NCBI RefSeq assembly: GCF_014648875.1
Contig: NZ_BMRY01000006.1
Location: forward strand, 186,001-250,000
Length of the DNA stretch: 64,000 bases
Source of the DNA: Streptomyces parvus
GTDB taxonomy: Bacteria > Actinomycetota > Actinomycetes > Streptomycetales > Streptomycetaceae
Reading direction: 5' to 3'
Below the pieces are notes generated by a model, which saw only the letters and a program-made list of their open reading frames with translations, was not told where the DNA came from and made no database searches. Position 1 is the stretch's first letter. The number at the start of each line of letters is the position of its first letter. A program made the position numbers and the translations under genes. Positions 50,611-59,852 of the stretch are shown one piece after another.

Positions 50611-50727
50611 GGAACCACCTCGCGATGTCGTCCGGTAGGTCGGATTCCTCCGATTTTCCCGACAATTCTCACGGCGGTGAGCGGTTCGCGCTCGTCGGGC
50701 CGGTACCGGCCCGACGAGCAGGGGCGG

Positions 50728-51456
50728 TCAACGGGCGAAGAGGGGCTCCCCCGGCATGGCCGTCCCGGCGGGGAGGAGGGCCAGGTCCAGGCCGCTGACC
50801 AGCCGGGCCCGCAGCACATCACTGGCCGACAGGGCCTGCGCGACGCGGCGGGCCGCCTCGGCGGGCACGGTGTCCGGGGCGAGGACGAGCGCGAGGGTGC
50901 CGTCCGCGCTGCCGGGGCCGAGGTGGGCGCGGACCACCGCGGGGTCGGCGGCGACGATGTCCCGTACGGCCTCGATGACGGCGGGGTCCTGGAGCGGGTC
51001 GGTGCTGGTGCGGTTCTCGGCCAGCGCCAGGAGCGCCTGCCCGCTCAGCTCGAAGGCGACGGGCCCGGCGAGATCCAGCACGACGGTGTCGGCCTTCTCG
51101 TGGGCGGCGGCCTGGAGGGCCTGGTGCAGCGGTACCGCGACGGGGCGCGCCTCCGGGTCCCAGAGCGCCAGCGAGGCGGTGGAGGTGAAGGCGGGGAGCG
51201 CACGCCGCTCGCCAGCCTTGAGGGTGGGGACGGCCATGTCGCTGGTCTTCTCGCGCCGGAGCCCCCTCTCGTCCTCCTCGACCTCGCCGAGGACGGCGAC
51301 GACGGGGACCAGGAGCCGGGCGTCCCGCAGGGCCGTGAGGACCGGGCCGACGGCGCTCCGGTCCCGGGACCAGGCGTCGAGTGCACTGGTCAGGGCCGGG
51401 GACGCCGAGCCGTCGTCGTCGGAGAAACCGGGGTCCGGAATGTTCTTGAGCTCCAC
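50728..51456 (-). CDS. SseB-family protein
   Basis: A 242-residue protein with two weakly repeated domains. SseB-like segments: LLVPVVAVLGEVEEDERGLRREKTSDMAVPTL, LPAFTSTASLALWDPEARPVAVPLHQALQAA, and VLDLAGPVAFELSGQALLAL. Despite the name (from enhanced-serine-sensitivity proteins), the function is unclear. GTG at 51456 follows a -10 TACCCT by 6 nt, indicating a leaderless message. The upstream gene is the mycosin, on the same strand, 104 bp away. Confidence 0.78.
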   Translation of the reverse strand: MELKNIPDPGFSDDDGSASPALTSALDAWSRDRSAVGPVLTALRDARLLVPVVAVLGEVEEDERGLRREKTSDMAVPTLKAGERRALPAFTSTASLALWDPEARPVAVPLHQALQAAAHEKADTVVLDLAGPVAFELSGQALLALAENRTSTDPLQDPAVIEAVRDIVAADPAVVRAHLGPGSADGTLALVLAPDTVPAEAARRVAQALSASDVLRARLVSGLDLALLPAGTAMPGEPLFAR

Positions 51457-51559
51457 GGGACGAGGGTAGTGCCTGGCGTCCGGGGGCCTGCTCGCAGGTG
51501 TCGCGGCGTCGGTGCTCAGCGGCGTACGGGCTCGGCGTACGCCGAAGGAGTGAGCGTGC

Positions 51560-52741
51560 TCAGCGGCGGGCGGGGGCGTTCCGGCCGCGCCACAGGACGA
51601 CGGCGACCGCCAGCAGCGCCGCGCCGAGGCCGCCGGCGAGCGGGGCTGCCCAGTTGGCCGTCCCGTCGGCGGTACGGGGCGGGGTCGGGCCCGCACCGAA
51701 GTACCGCCCCCGGTGCCCGGCCGGGGCGGCCTTGGCGTCCAGGTCCGCCGGGCGCAGCCGGGCGCCCGCCTCGATGGCCTCCGCCGGGTCGACGATGCCG
51801 TAGCCGCGGGCGTCGTCGCGGCCCTGGGCGGGGGCGTCGCGGGCGGTGTCGGCGAGGAGCTTCTTGATCTGGGCCGGGGAGAGGCCGGGGTGGGCGGCCC
51901 GGACCAGGGCGACCGAGCCGGAGACGAACGCGGCGGCGGCGGAGGTGCCCCACTCGATGTAGTAGTGCCCGTCCGGGTTGGCGACCACGATGTCCACGCC
52001 GGGGGCGCTGACGGTGGCGTACCAGCGGCGGGTGGAGAACGAGGCGTGGGTGCCGTACTCGTCGACGGCGGCGACCGCGATCACCCCCGGGTAGGCGGCG
52101 GGGTAGGAGATCCGGTCCCCCTTCTCGCCGCCGTTGCCCGCCGACGCGACGACCGGGACGCCCTTGGACAGGGCGTACTGGATGGCCGCGTCCTCGCCGG
52201 GGTCGGGGTGGGCGGACTTGCTGTCGTCGCCCAGGGAGAGGTTGATGACGTCGGCGCCGTTGTCGGCGGCCCACCGGATGCCGTCGGCGAGGGCGGCGCC
52301 CCGGGTCTTGCGGGCCTTGGCGCGGGCCGGGTCCTTGGATTCGAGGATGACCCGGACCGGCAGGATCCGGGCCTCGGGGGCGATGCCGAGGATGCCGTCG
52401 GTACGGCCGGGGCCGTTGCCGTGTCCGGCGATGATGCCGGCCATCGCGGTGCCGTGCAGGGCCCAGGAGGAGTCGCCGCGGGCGGCGCCGAAGCCGACGA
52501 GGTCCTTGCCGGGGAGCACCTGGCCGGTGAGGTCGGGGTGGGCGTCGTCGACCCCGGTGTCCAGGACGGCGACGGTGATGCCGTCACCGCGGGTGGTCTG
52601 CCAGGCCCGGTCCGTGTGCAGGGCGTCCAGGGCCCACTGCTGGTCGCGGATGGCGTCGGCGTGGGCGGGCGCGGCGGGGGTGAGGGAGAGGACGGCGGCG
52701 GCGCAGACCGCGGCGAGGGCGCGGCGGGGTCGTCGGGTCAT
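51560..52741 (-). CDS. Membrane-anchored subtilisin-like protease (mycosin type)
   Basis: An exported serine protease of 393 residues like MycP of type VII secretion. Signal peptide RRALAAVCAAAVLSLTPAAPAHA, catalytic Asp61 (VLDTGVDDAHPD), His96 (HGTAMAGIIAGHG) and Ser267 (GTSAAAAFVSGS), then the C-terminal membrane anchor LAGGLGAALLAVAVVLW with a short basic tail. No propeptide is obvious. No EccC, EccD or EsxA gene is in view, so it may be an orphan mycosin. The ATG overlaps the Pro-rich protein's stop by 4 nt, so both are translated together. Confidence 0.88.
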   Translation of the reverse strand: MTRRPRRALAAVCAAAVLSLTPAAPAHADAIRDQQWALDALHTDRAWQTTRGDGITVAVLDTGVDDAHPDLTGQVLPGKDLVGFGAARGDSSWALHGTAMAGIIAGHGNGPGRTDGILGIAPEARILPVRVILESKDPARAKARKTRGAALADGIRWAADNGADVINLSLGDDSKSAHPDPGEDAAIQYALSKGVPVVASAGNGGEKGDRISYPAAYPGVIAVAAVDEYGTHASFSTRRWYATVSAPGVDIVVANPDGHYYIEWGTSAAAAFVSGSVALVRAAHPGLSPAQIKKLLADTARDAPAQGRDDARGYGIVDPAEAIEAGARLRPADLDAKAAPAGHRGRYFGAGPTPPRTADGTANWAAPLAGGLGAALLAVAVVLWRGRNAPARR

Positions 52742-54456
52742 CCGGGCTGCTCCGTGAGGTCGGCGACGGCTGTGCGCAGTCCGCGCTCCACGCGGTCCGC
52801 GACGCCCTTCGCCTCGTGGCCGAGCCCGGCCTGGGCGATGTCCGTCTCGGCGCCGGAGGCCATGGCGTCGGAGGCGGGCTGCGGTTCGGCGACGGCGCGG
52901 CCGTCCGCGAAGCCGGAGACGGCGAGGACGACGACCGGGATCTCTGTGAGCGGGTTGACCGTCCAGCTGGCGCGCTGCTTGTCGCCGAAGGAGGCCGCGG
53001 AGGTGCCCTCGGGGGCGTATGTGCGGGGCATCAGGTCCTTGCGCGCACCGAGCCTCTGCTCGGTGAACCGGGTGCGCAGGGCCTGCATGCCGGAGGCGTC
53101 GGCCTCCGTGAAGACGAGGCCGACGGTGGTGACGGCGGAGCGGGTGGCGTCGGTGTACGTGGCGCGCACCAGCCGCTCGCAGCCGACGGACCGGAGCGTG
53201 GTGAGGAGCAGCGGGTCGAGGCCGTCCTTGCAGGTGCTGTCGGCGGCGACGGCGACCCGGGTCCAGGTGCGGTGGGTGCCGCCGGGGCCCGCGCCCCGGC
53301 CCTTCAGGGTGCGCGGGAACAGCGTGTCGACGGGGACGCTGTGCCAGGCGGCACGGGCGGCGGTGTACGGGCTCCTGGCGGTCCCGGCCGAGGAGTCGCC
53401 GGTCAGCCAGGCGCCGGTGGCGGCCCCGCCGATGAGCCCGAGGCCGAGCACGACACAGGCGGCTGCCGCCGCCGTGCGCCACCGCTGCCGGGGCCGGACG
53501 GGGCGCAGCCGGGTGGTGGTCTCGACGGCGGTCTCCGGGAAGCCGTGGTGGACGGGCGTCCGGTAGCCACCCGGAGGCGGCGGAACGGCCCCCGGCGCGG
53601 GCGTCAGATCAACGGCTCCGACGGGCCTGCGGCGGGTTACGGGGGGCGGGATGGGGGTGCCCTGGGGCGTGGGGCCGGTGGCGGGCGGGGCGCGGGGCGC
53701 GGGGCTTGCGGCGGGCGGCACGGGCGCCGGGCTTGCGGGGGCCTGTGCGGGGCTCTCGGCGGGCGCCGGGCTCTGGGGGGCCTGCGGGGGCGCGGGCCTC
53801 TGGGAGGGCGGGACCTGGCGGGCGGGGTGCGCGGGGCTCGCGGAGGGAGCCGGGCGCGCGGCAGGCGGGCCGGGGCGCGTCGAGCCCGTCACGGGCGGGC
53901 CGGGGTGCGCGGCAGGCGGGCCGAGGTGCGCGGCAGGCGGGCCGGGGCGCGTCGCGGGCTCCGGGTTCGCGGTACGCGCGGAGGATGCGGGGCTCTCGGC
54001 GGGCGCCGGGCTCTGCGCGGGGCGTGCGGCGGGCGTGGCGGGCGTGGGAGCCGCCTGTCGGCGCGATGCGCCCTGCTGGGTGAAGGCCGCCGGTGGGCCG
54101 GATCGGTCCGATGCGGCCGACGGGGCGGGCGGCGCGGTGGGAGCCTCCGGGGCGGAGGCCGACGGGCGGGCCGGCCCTGCCGAGGTCGTCGGGCCGGGGG
54201 GCGAGGGCCGCCGGGCCGGGGCCGCCGACGCGGACGTTCCCTGCGGAACCGAACCGGCAGGGGGTGCGGAAGCGGGAACCGACGGGGCCGAGGTCGCGGA
54301 AACCGGAGGGGCCGACGGGGCGGGGCCCGGGGGCACCGGGGCCGACGCCGCCGGGGGTGTGCCGGGCCGGGGCGGTGTCGGGGGCTTCGCCGACGGGGGT
54401 GCGGGCGGGGTGGTCGGGCGGGGCGGGACGGGAGCGCGCTGCGCTTCGGTACTCAT
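52738..54456 (-). CDS. Pro/Ala-rich membrane-anchored protein coupled to mycosin
   Basis: A 572-residue protein in three parts: about 285 residues of Pro/Ala/Ser low complexity, then a Val/Arg-rich linker, then one membrane helix (AAAACVVLGLGLIGGAATGAWL, about residues 326-346) and an extracytoplasmic domain of about 225 residues (YTAARAAWHSVPVDTLFPRTLKG, TWTRVAVAADSTCKDGLDPLLL, GLVFTEADASGMQALRTRF, WTVNPLTEIPVVVLAVSGFADG) with two cysteines. The Pro-rich part is probably cytoplasmic and disordered. The ORF overlaps the mycosin start by 4 nt, and the two probably act on each other. No known family. Confidence 0.72.
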   Translation of the reverse strand: MSTEAQRAPVPPRPTTPPAPPSAKPPTPPRPGTPPAASAPVPPGPAPSAPPVSATSAPSVPASAPPAGSVPQGTSASAAPARRPSPPGPTTSAGPARPSASAPEAPTAPPAPSAASDRSGPPAAFTQQGASRRQAAPTPATPAARPAQSPAPAESPASSARTANPEPATRPGPPAAHLGPPAAHPGPPVTGSTRPGPPAARPAPSASPAHPARQVPPSQRPAPPQAPQSPAPAESPAQAPASPAPVPPAASPAPRAPPATGPTPQGTPIPPPVTRRRPVGAVDLTPAPGAVPPPPGGYRTPVHHGFPETAVETTTRLRPVRPRQRWRTAAAAACVVLGLGLIGGAATGAWLTGDSSAGTARSPYTAARAAWHSVPVDTLFPRTLKGRGAGPGGTHRTWTRVAVAADSTCKDGLDPLLLTTLRSVGCERLVRATYTDATRSAVTTVGLVFTEADASGMQALRTRFTEQRLGARKDLMPRTYAPEGTSAASFGDKQRASWTVNPLTEIPVVVLAVSGFADGRAVAEPQPASDAMASGAETDIAQAGLGHEAKGVADRVERGLRTAVADLTEQPG

Positions 54457-54645
54457 CCGGCCCCCTGCTGACACATCCTCGTACCGACCACGGATCACCG
54501 CCGGTGACAGGCCCGTTGGTGCTCGCGTGCAGGTCACTCTACGGGCTGCGGGCGGGCCGCGGGGAACGGGACTCCCGGGCGGGTGGAGGATCTGTCCCGA
54601 TCGTCCCCCTACCCAGCCGTAGCGGCTCTCTGGCAAGCTGCGGCC

Positions 54646-55848
54646 ATGACTGCCCGCGCCGCTGACCGGACCCGCTACAACCGGGCCACCGCCCATCTCG
54701 ACGCCCCGATCGCGATCGTGGATCTGGAGGCGTTCGACGCCAACGCCGACGATCTGGTGCGGCGGGCGGCGGGGAAGCCGGTCCGGGTGGCGAGCAAGTC
54801 GGTGCGGTGCCGGGCCCTGCTGGAGCGGGTGCTCGCGCGGCCCGGGTTCGCCGGGATCATGTCGTACACGCTGGCGGAGTCGCTGTGGCTGGCGCGGGCC
54901 GGGTTCGAGGATGTCCTGCTCGCCTATCCGTCGGCCGACCGGGGCGCCTTCGCCGAGCTGGCCGCCGATCCGAAGCTGGCCGCGGCCGTGACCGTGATGG
55001 TGGACGACCACTCCCAGCTGGAGCTGATCGACGCCTCCCGGGCCGGTGGGCGCGAGGAGATCCGGGTCTGCCTGGAGCTGGACACCTCGCTGCGGATGCT
55101 GGGCGGCCGGGTGCGGATCGGGGCGCTGCGTTCGCCGCTGCGCTCCCCCGCCCAGCTCGCCGAGCTGGCCCGCTCGGTGGCGCGCAGGCCGGGCTTCCGG
55201 CTGGTGGGTCTGATGGCGTACGAGGGCCATGTCGCCGGGGTCGGGGACGCGGTCGCCGGGCGGCCGCTGCGGTCCCGGGCGATCCGGCTGATGCAGACCG
55301 CCGCACGCAAGGAGCTGGCGGTGCGCCGGGCCGAGGTGGTGCGGGCGGTCCGGGCGGTCGCGCCGGAGCTGGAGTTCGTGAACGGCGGCGGCACGGGCAG
55401 CGTGCAGCACACGGCGGCCGAGCGCGCGGTGACGGAGATCGCCGCCGGTTCGGGGCTGTACGTGCCCCGGCTGTTCGACAACTACACGTCGTTCACCGCC
55501 CGGCCGGCGGCCCTGTTCGCGCAGCCCGTGGTGCGCCGGCCCGGGGTGGGCGTGGTGACGGTGCTCGGGGGCGGCTACCCGGCGTCCGGTGCGGCCGGCG
55601 CGGACCGCTCGCCGGTGCCGTATCTGCCGGAGGGGCTGCGCTACGACCCGCAGGAGGGCGCGGGCGAGGTGCAGACGCCGCTGCTGGGCTCCCCCGCCGA
55701 CGATCTGCTGATCGGCGACAAGGTGTGGTTCCGGCACGCGAAGGCCGGGGAACTGTGCGAGCGCTTCGACACGCTGCACCTGGTCGAGGGCGACCGGGTC
55801 ACGGCGAGCGTTCCGACGTACCGGGGCGAGGGGCGGACCTTCCTCTGA
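54646..55848 (+). CDS. Alanine-racemase-fold PLP enzyme (D-threonine aldolase/amino-acid deaminase-like)
   Basis: A 400-residue PLP barrel enzyme. PIAIVDLEAFDANADDLVRRAAGKPVRVASKSVRC carries the PLP-binding lysine (ASKS), and later segments VDDHSQLELIDASRAGG, VCLELDTSLRMLGGRVR and VNGGGTGSVQHTAAE (PLP phosphate-binding) fit the D-threonine aldolase/D-serine deaminase superfamily. The C-terminal beta domain ends in LCERFDTLHLVEGDRVTASVPTYRGEGRTFL with metal-site-like His/Cys. ATG at 54646; a CAAGCT -10-like box lies 6 nt upstream. Substrate unknown. Confidence 0.83.
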   Translation: MTARAADRTRYNRATAHLDAPIAIVDLEAFDANADDLVRRAAGKPVRVASKSVRCRALLERVLARPGFAGIMSYTLAESLWLARAGFEDVLLAYPSADRGAFAELAADPKLAAAVTVMVDDHSQLELIDASRAGGREEIRVCLELDTSLRMLGGRVRIGALRSPLRSPAQLAELARSVARRPGFRLVGLMAYEGHVAGVGDAVAGRPLRSRAIRLMQTAARKELAVRRAEVVRAVRAVAPELEFVNGGGTGSVQHTAAERAVTEIAAGSGLYVPRLFDNYTSFTARPAALFAQPVVRRPGVGVVTVLGGGYPASGAAGADRSPVPYLPEGLRYDPQEGAGEVQTPLLGSPADDLLIGDKVWFRHAKAGELCERFDTLHLVEGDRVTASVPTYRGEGRTFL

Positions 55849-55876
55849 CCGGGCCTGCTCCGGCCCCGGCGCCCGG

Positions 55877-56932
55877 TCAGGGGCTGATCGACGCGCCCAC
55901 GCCGCCGCTCGTCCCGTCGTCGCCCAGGGGGCGGACACCCCGGGTGATCGTGTCCATCAGCGAGAGCGGCAGCTCGGCGACGTCCGCGTCGAAGACGAGC
56001 CGGACGATCACCGGGGTGCCACTGCCCACGGACGAGGGGAAGGCGACGGACTGCACGTATCCGCCGGGCCCCTTGCCGGTGGTGACCTGCCAGCGCACCA
56101 GGTAGCCGACGCGTCCGGCGACGGACAGCTGCTCGGCCCTGAGGACCTTGTGCGAGGTGATGCCGCCGTGGTTGCGGCGGCCGAGGCTGTCCTCCTCGTA
56201 GGCGAGGTCGGCGGCGGTGGTGATGTCGGCCTCGGCCAGGGCCTTGGGGTCGGTCTCGGCGCTCCGGGCGGTGTGGGTGGTGACCGTGCCGTGGTAGCAG
56301 AACGACGAGCCGCCGGGGCAGTCGTAGGACTGGACCGTGCGGATGGTGGGGACGTCGGAGGAGCTGCTCCTCGGCTTCTCCCAGCCCTCGGGCACCGGCA
56401 CCGTGACCCCGTTGAGCTGGTCGACGAGAACGGCCGGGTTCTCGTCGGGGTCGGGCTCGTCGGAGGTCGTGGGGGTGGCCGTGGGGGTCGTGACGGGGGC
56501 CGGGGCCGAGGTGGTCGTCGTCCGGGCGGCCGGCGTACCGCCGTCGTCGCGGCCCAGGAGGATCACGCCGGTGACGGCCGCGCCCAGGACCAGCACTCCG
56601 GAGAGCGTGATCGCCAGGATTCTCGTACGGTTGCCGCCCCCGGATCCGTCGTGCGGGCCGCGTTGGTGCGGGAGCGGGAGCGACGGCGGTCCGAACCCCG
56701 CAGGGGCCGCCTCCGCCGGACCGAAGCTCCCCGGGCCGGGATCCGCCGGACCGAACCCGGCCGGGCCGGACTGCGCCGGGCCGGGGTCCGCCGGTGCGGG
56801 CGGCTGGTGCGATGCGGCCGGGCCGGCGGCGGACGGGCGGGTGTGCGCGGTCCAGGCCGTGCCGTCCCACCAGCGCTCCAGGCCGGGTGTGCCCGTGTCC
56901 GGATACCAGCCGGGCGGCGTCGCATAGCTCAT
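55877..56932 (-). CDS. DUF2510 membrane protein with extracytoplasmic domain
   Basis: A 351-residue protein starting with DUF2510 (SYATPPGWYPDTGTPGLERWWDGTAWT, about residues 1-28), then a Pro/Gly/Ala-rich cytoplasmic linker, a membrane helix (ILAITLSGVLVLGAAVTGVILLG, near residues 103-126), a Thr/Pro/Ala linker and a soluble extracytoplasmic domain (VPVPEGWEKPRSSSSDV, SYDCPGGSSFCYHGTVTTH with two Cys, VGYLVRWQVTTGKGPG). Function unknown. ATG at 56932 follows TAGAGT by 6 nt, so leaderless; the ATG at 56938 is weaker. Confidence 0.78.
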   Translation of the reverse strand: MSYATPPGWYPDTGTPGLERWWDGTAWTAHTRPSAAGPAASHQPPAPADPGPAQSGPAGFGPADPGPGSFGPAEAAPAGFGPPSLPLPHQRGPHDGSGGGNRTRILAITLSGVLVLGAAVTGVILLGRDDGGTPAARTTTTSAPAPVTTPTATPTTSDEPDPDENPAVLVDQLNGVTVPVPEGWEKPRSSSSDVPTIRTVQSYDCPGGSSFCYHGTVTTHTARSAETDPKALAEADITTAADLAYEEDSLGRRNHGGITSHKVLRAEQLSVAGRVGYLVRWQVTTGKGPGGYVQSVAFPSSVGSGTPVIVRLVFDADVAELPLSLMDTITRGVRPLGDDGTSGGVGASISP

Positions 56933-56980
56933 GCCCACACTCTAAAGTCCGCCTCCGACACGGTCACGGGAGTCCACGGT

Positions 56981-57916
56981 TCAGGCGCCGCGGCCGGTCA
57001 GGGACAGCAGATCGCGGGCGGGACCGGTGGGGCGGTGACCGCCGGGCCAGACGGCGCGCAGCTGGCGGCGCAGCCGTACGCCCGCGACCGGGACCTTGAC
57101 GAGGCGGCGGGCGGACAGCTCCTCGCCCAGGGCCAGTTCGCTCAGGACGCAGGGGCCCGCCCCGCTCTCGGCCGCGCCCTTGACCGCCGTGGTGGAGGAG
57201 AGTTCCAGCAGCGGCTGGGCCAGACCGCCGTGCACGGCGAGCGCGGCGTCCAGGACCTGGCGGGTGCCGGAGCCGTGTTCGCGCAGGATCAGCGGGGTGG
57301 CGGCGAGTTCGCCGGGCAGCAGCGGGGTGCGCCGGCGGGCCCAGGGGTGGGTGGGGGCGACCACGACGACGAGACGGTCGTGGGCGATGACGGTGCCGTC
57401 GAGGCCCTCCGGTATCGACAGGCCCTCGACGAAGCCGAGGTCGGCCTCCCCGGTGACCAGGCGGCGGGCGACGGCCGCCGAGTTGCCGACGAGGAGCGAG
57501 ACCGCGGTGTCCGGGCGCTCCCCGCGCAGGGCGATCAGCCAGCCCGGCAGCAGGTACTCGGCGATCGTCATGCTGGCGGCGACCCGCAGCCGGGAGTCGC
57601 GGCGGTCGCGCAGCGCCTGCGTGCCCGCGTCGAAGGCCTCGGCCGCCTCGACGACCCGGCGCGCCCAGTCGGTGACCAGCGCGCCCGCGTCGGTGAGCCG
57701 GGAGCCGCGCGGGGAACGGTCCAGCAGGGTGACGCCGAGCTGCCGCTCCATGGACCGGACGCGGCTGGAGGCGGCGGGCTGGGTGATGCCGACGTCCCGG
57801 GCGGCCCGGCCGAGGCTGCCGTGGCGGGCGACGGCGAGCAGCAGTTCCAGCGCCCCGAGGTCGGGGACCCGGTGGGCGAGGGGGATGTGGGGGGTGTGCG
57901 CGTCGTCGCCGGTCAT
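56981..57916 (-). CDS. LysR-family transcriptional regulator
   Basis: A 311-residue LTTR. The HTH is VPDLGALELLLAVARHGSLGRAARDVGITQPAASSRVRSMERQLGVTLLDRSPRGSRLTDAG (about residues 17-78), followed by an effector domain (RLRVAASMTIAEYLLPGWLIAL, EADLGFVEG). It is divergent from the TDT exporter by 70 bp and very probably regulates it. ATG at 57916 has a TAAGCT -10-like box 6 nt upstream; an in-frame TTG lies just before it. Confidence 0.92.
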   Translation of the reverse strand: MTGDDAHTPHIPLAHRVPDLGALELLLAVARHGSLGRAARDVGITQPAASSRVRSMERQLGVTLLDRSPRGSRLTDAGALVTDWARRVVEAAEAFDAGTQALRDRRDSRLRVAASMTIAEYLLPGWLIALRGERPDTAVSLLVGNSAAVARRLVTGEADLGFVEGLSIPEGLDGTVIAHDRLVVVVAPTHPWARRRTPLLPGELAATPLILREHGSGTRQVLDAALAVHGGLAQPLLELSSTTAVKGAAESGAGPCVLSELALGEELSARRLVKVPVAGVRLRRQLRAVWPGGHRPTGPARDLLSLTGRGA

Positions 57917-57927
57917 CAAGCCAGCTT

Positions 57928-57939
57928 ATGACCTCATAG
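57928..57939. promoter_or_regulatory. TATGA-CC-TCATA dyad in lysR-TDT intergenic region
   Basis: A perfect 5-bp dyad with T and A at the ends, near the LysR start and within the 70-bp divergent gap. LTTR sites often contain a T-N11-A dyad; this shorter one is a candidate only. Confidence 0.4.
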
Positions 57940-57986
57940 GAACGGGGTCCCTGGTGGGCCCGGGCCCCTCCGTCAAGAATCGTGGC

Positions 57987-59183
57987 ATGGCCATCTTTCC
58001 GCAGACCCGTACCCCCGTTCCGCCTCCCTCCGCCGCGTCGGCGACCCGTCCGGCGACGGCGTCGGGGGCGTCCGGTGACGCGACGCGGCTGCCGTCCCTG
58101 CGGCACATCGGCCCGAACTGGTACGCGAGCGTGATGGGCACCGCGATCGTCGCGGGCGCCGGGGCCGCGCTCCCCGTCGACGTCCCCGGTCTGCGGGCCG
58201 CGATCACCGTCGTGTGGGCGCTGTCGGCCGTGCTGCTCCTGGCCGTCCTCGCCGCGCGGACCGGGCACTGGATCCACCACCGGGACCAGGCCCGCGCCCA
58301 TCTGCTGGACCCGGCGGTCGCCCCGTTCTACGGCTGTCTGGCGATGGCGCTGATGGCCGTCGGCGGGGCCACCCTGACGGTGGGCGTGGACGTGGTGGGC
58401 GCTCGGGCGGCGCTCGCGGTGGACGTGGTGCTGTTCTCGGTGGGTACGGCGGTGGGGCTGGCGGCGGCCGTCGTGGTGCCGTACCTGATGGTCGTACGCC
58501 ACCGTCCCGCGCCCGGGACCGCGTCGCCGGTCTGGCTGCTGCCGCTGGTCGCCCCGATGGTGTCGGCCTCGCAGGGGGCGCTGCTGGTGCCGCACCTCGG
58601 ATCCGGGCAGGGGCGTGAGGCGCTGCTGCTGGCCTGCTACGCGATGTTCGGTCTTTCGCTGCTGGCGACGCTGGTGGTGCTGCCGCTGGTCTTCTCGCGG
58701 CTGGTCCACCACGGTCCGCTGCCGCTCGCGCTGACCCCGACGCTGTTTCTGGTGCTGGGGCCGCTCGGCCAGTCGACGACCGCCGTCAACCAGCTGGCCG
58801 ATGTCGCCCCGGGGGCGGTGGCGGCCCCCTACGCCTCCGCGTTCGGCGCGTTCGCCGTGCTGTACGGGGTGCCGGTGATGGGCTTCGCGCTGCTGTGGCT
58901 GGCCCTGGCGGCCGCGATGGTGGTGCGGGCCGTGCGGGACGGGATGGGCTTCGCGATGACGTGGTGGGCGTTCACCTTCCCCGTCGGTACGTGTGTGACG
59001 GGGGCGGCGGGTCTGGCGCGGCACACCGGTCTGGACGCGCTGACCTGGCTCGCGGTGGCGCTGTACGTGTTCCTGGTCGTGGCGTGGGCGGCGGCCGGGG
59101 CGCGGACGGTGCGCGGGGTGGTCAGCGGAGCGTTGACGGCAGCACCCGTGCCGCCTCGGCCAGCGACGGCCCGTACCAGGTGA
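57987..59183 (+). CDS. TDT-family exporter (tellurite-resistance/dicarboxylate transporter type)
   Basis: A 398-residue membrane protein. After about 40 disordered residues, ten predicted helices form the TDT (SLAC1-like) fold, starting HIGPNWYASVMGTAIVAGAGAAL, the standard opening of the family (IGPNWF...MGTGIV). Members export organic acids, sulfite or other anions. Divergent from a LysR regulator. Its last 62 bp overlap the convergent BtuF-like gene. Confidence 0.88.
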   Translation: MAIFPQTRTPVPPPSAASATRPATASGASGDATRLPSLRHIGPNWYASVMGTAIVAGAGAALPVDVPGLRAAITVVWALSAVLLLAVLAARTGHWIHHRDQARAHLLDPAVAPFYGCLAMALMAVGGATLTVGVDVVGARAALAVDVVLFSVGTAVGLAAAVVVPYLMVVRHRPAPGTASPVWLLPLVAPMVSASQGALLVPHLGSGQGREALLLACYAMFGLSLLATLVVLPLVFSRLVHHGPLPLALTPTLFLVLGPLGQSTTAVNQLADVAPGAVAAPYASAFGAFAVLYGVPVMGFALLWLALAAAMVVRAVRDGMGFAMTWWAFTFPVGTCVTGAAGLARHTGLDALTWLAVALYVFLVVAWAAAGARTVRGVVSGALTAAPVPPRPATARTR

Positions 59184-59838
59184 GCAGCCGCCCGTCGACG
59201 AGTGCGGCGGGCAGGGCGGGGAAGGCCTCGGGCCCGTCGTCGGCGGTGAAGTGGTAGGGCTCGTCGGGCAGCACGACCAGCTCGGCCCCGGAGGCGTTCA
59301 GCTCGTCGAGCGGGATGCGCGGGTAGCGCTCGGGGTGGCCGGCGTACACGTTGCGGACACCGAGGCGGGCGAGGAGGTCCCCGGCGAAGGTGTCGTGGCC
59401 GAGCACCATCCAGGGCCTGCGCCAGATCGGTACGACGGCGGGGCGGGGGTTCTCCGGGGGCGCGGGCAGGGCGGCCCAGGCGGCCTCCGCCTCGTCCAGC
59501 CACGCGGGCCGGGTAAGCCCGCAGCCGTCGACGAGGACGCGGTGGAGTTCGGCGAGGGCCTGGTCCAGGGTGCGGACCTCGGTGACCAGGACGTCGAGCC
59601 CGGCGGCCCGGAGCGCGTCGAGGTCGGGGGCCCGGTTCTCCTCCTCGTTGGCGATCACGAGGTCGGGGGCGAGGGCGGCGATCGCGGCCACGTCGGGGTT
59701 CTTCGTGCCGCCGATCCGGTCGGCCGTGAGGTCCGCCGGGTGGGTGCACCAGTCGGTGACGCCGACGAGCAGCCCGGGTGCGGTGCGGGCCACGGCCTCG
59801 GTGAGCGAGGGGACCAGGGAGACGACGCGCACGGGCAC
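59122..59838 (-). CDS. BtuF-like helical-backbone metal receptor
   Basis: A 238-residue protein of the class III periplasmic-binding fold (VRVVSLVPSLTEAVART, GVTDWCTHPADLTADRIGGTKNPDVAAIAALAPDLVIANEEENR, WRRPWMVLGHDTFAGDLLARLGVRNVYAG, GAELVVLPDEPYHFTADD) similar to cobalamin/siderophore-binding BtuF or to metal insertase receptors. No signal peptide is seen, so it is either cytoplasmic or mis-started; no ABC partners are adjacent. GTG at 59838 has GGGAG 5 nt upstream. The 3' end overlaps the TDT gene by 62 bp. Confidence 0.78.
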   Translation of the reverse strand: MPVRVVSLVPSLTEAVARTAPGLLVGVTDWCTHPADLTADRIGGTKNPDVAAIAALAPDLVIANEEENRAPDLDALRAAGLDVLVTEVRTLDQALAELHRVLVDGCGLTRPAWLDEAEAAWAALPAPPENPRPAVVPIWRRPWMVLGHDTFAGDLLARLGVRNVYAGHPERYPRIPLDELNASGAELVVLPDEPYHFTADDGPEAFPALPAALVDGRLLTWYGPSLAEAARVLPSTLR

Positions 59839-59852
59839 CTGGGCTCCCGGTC

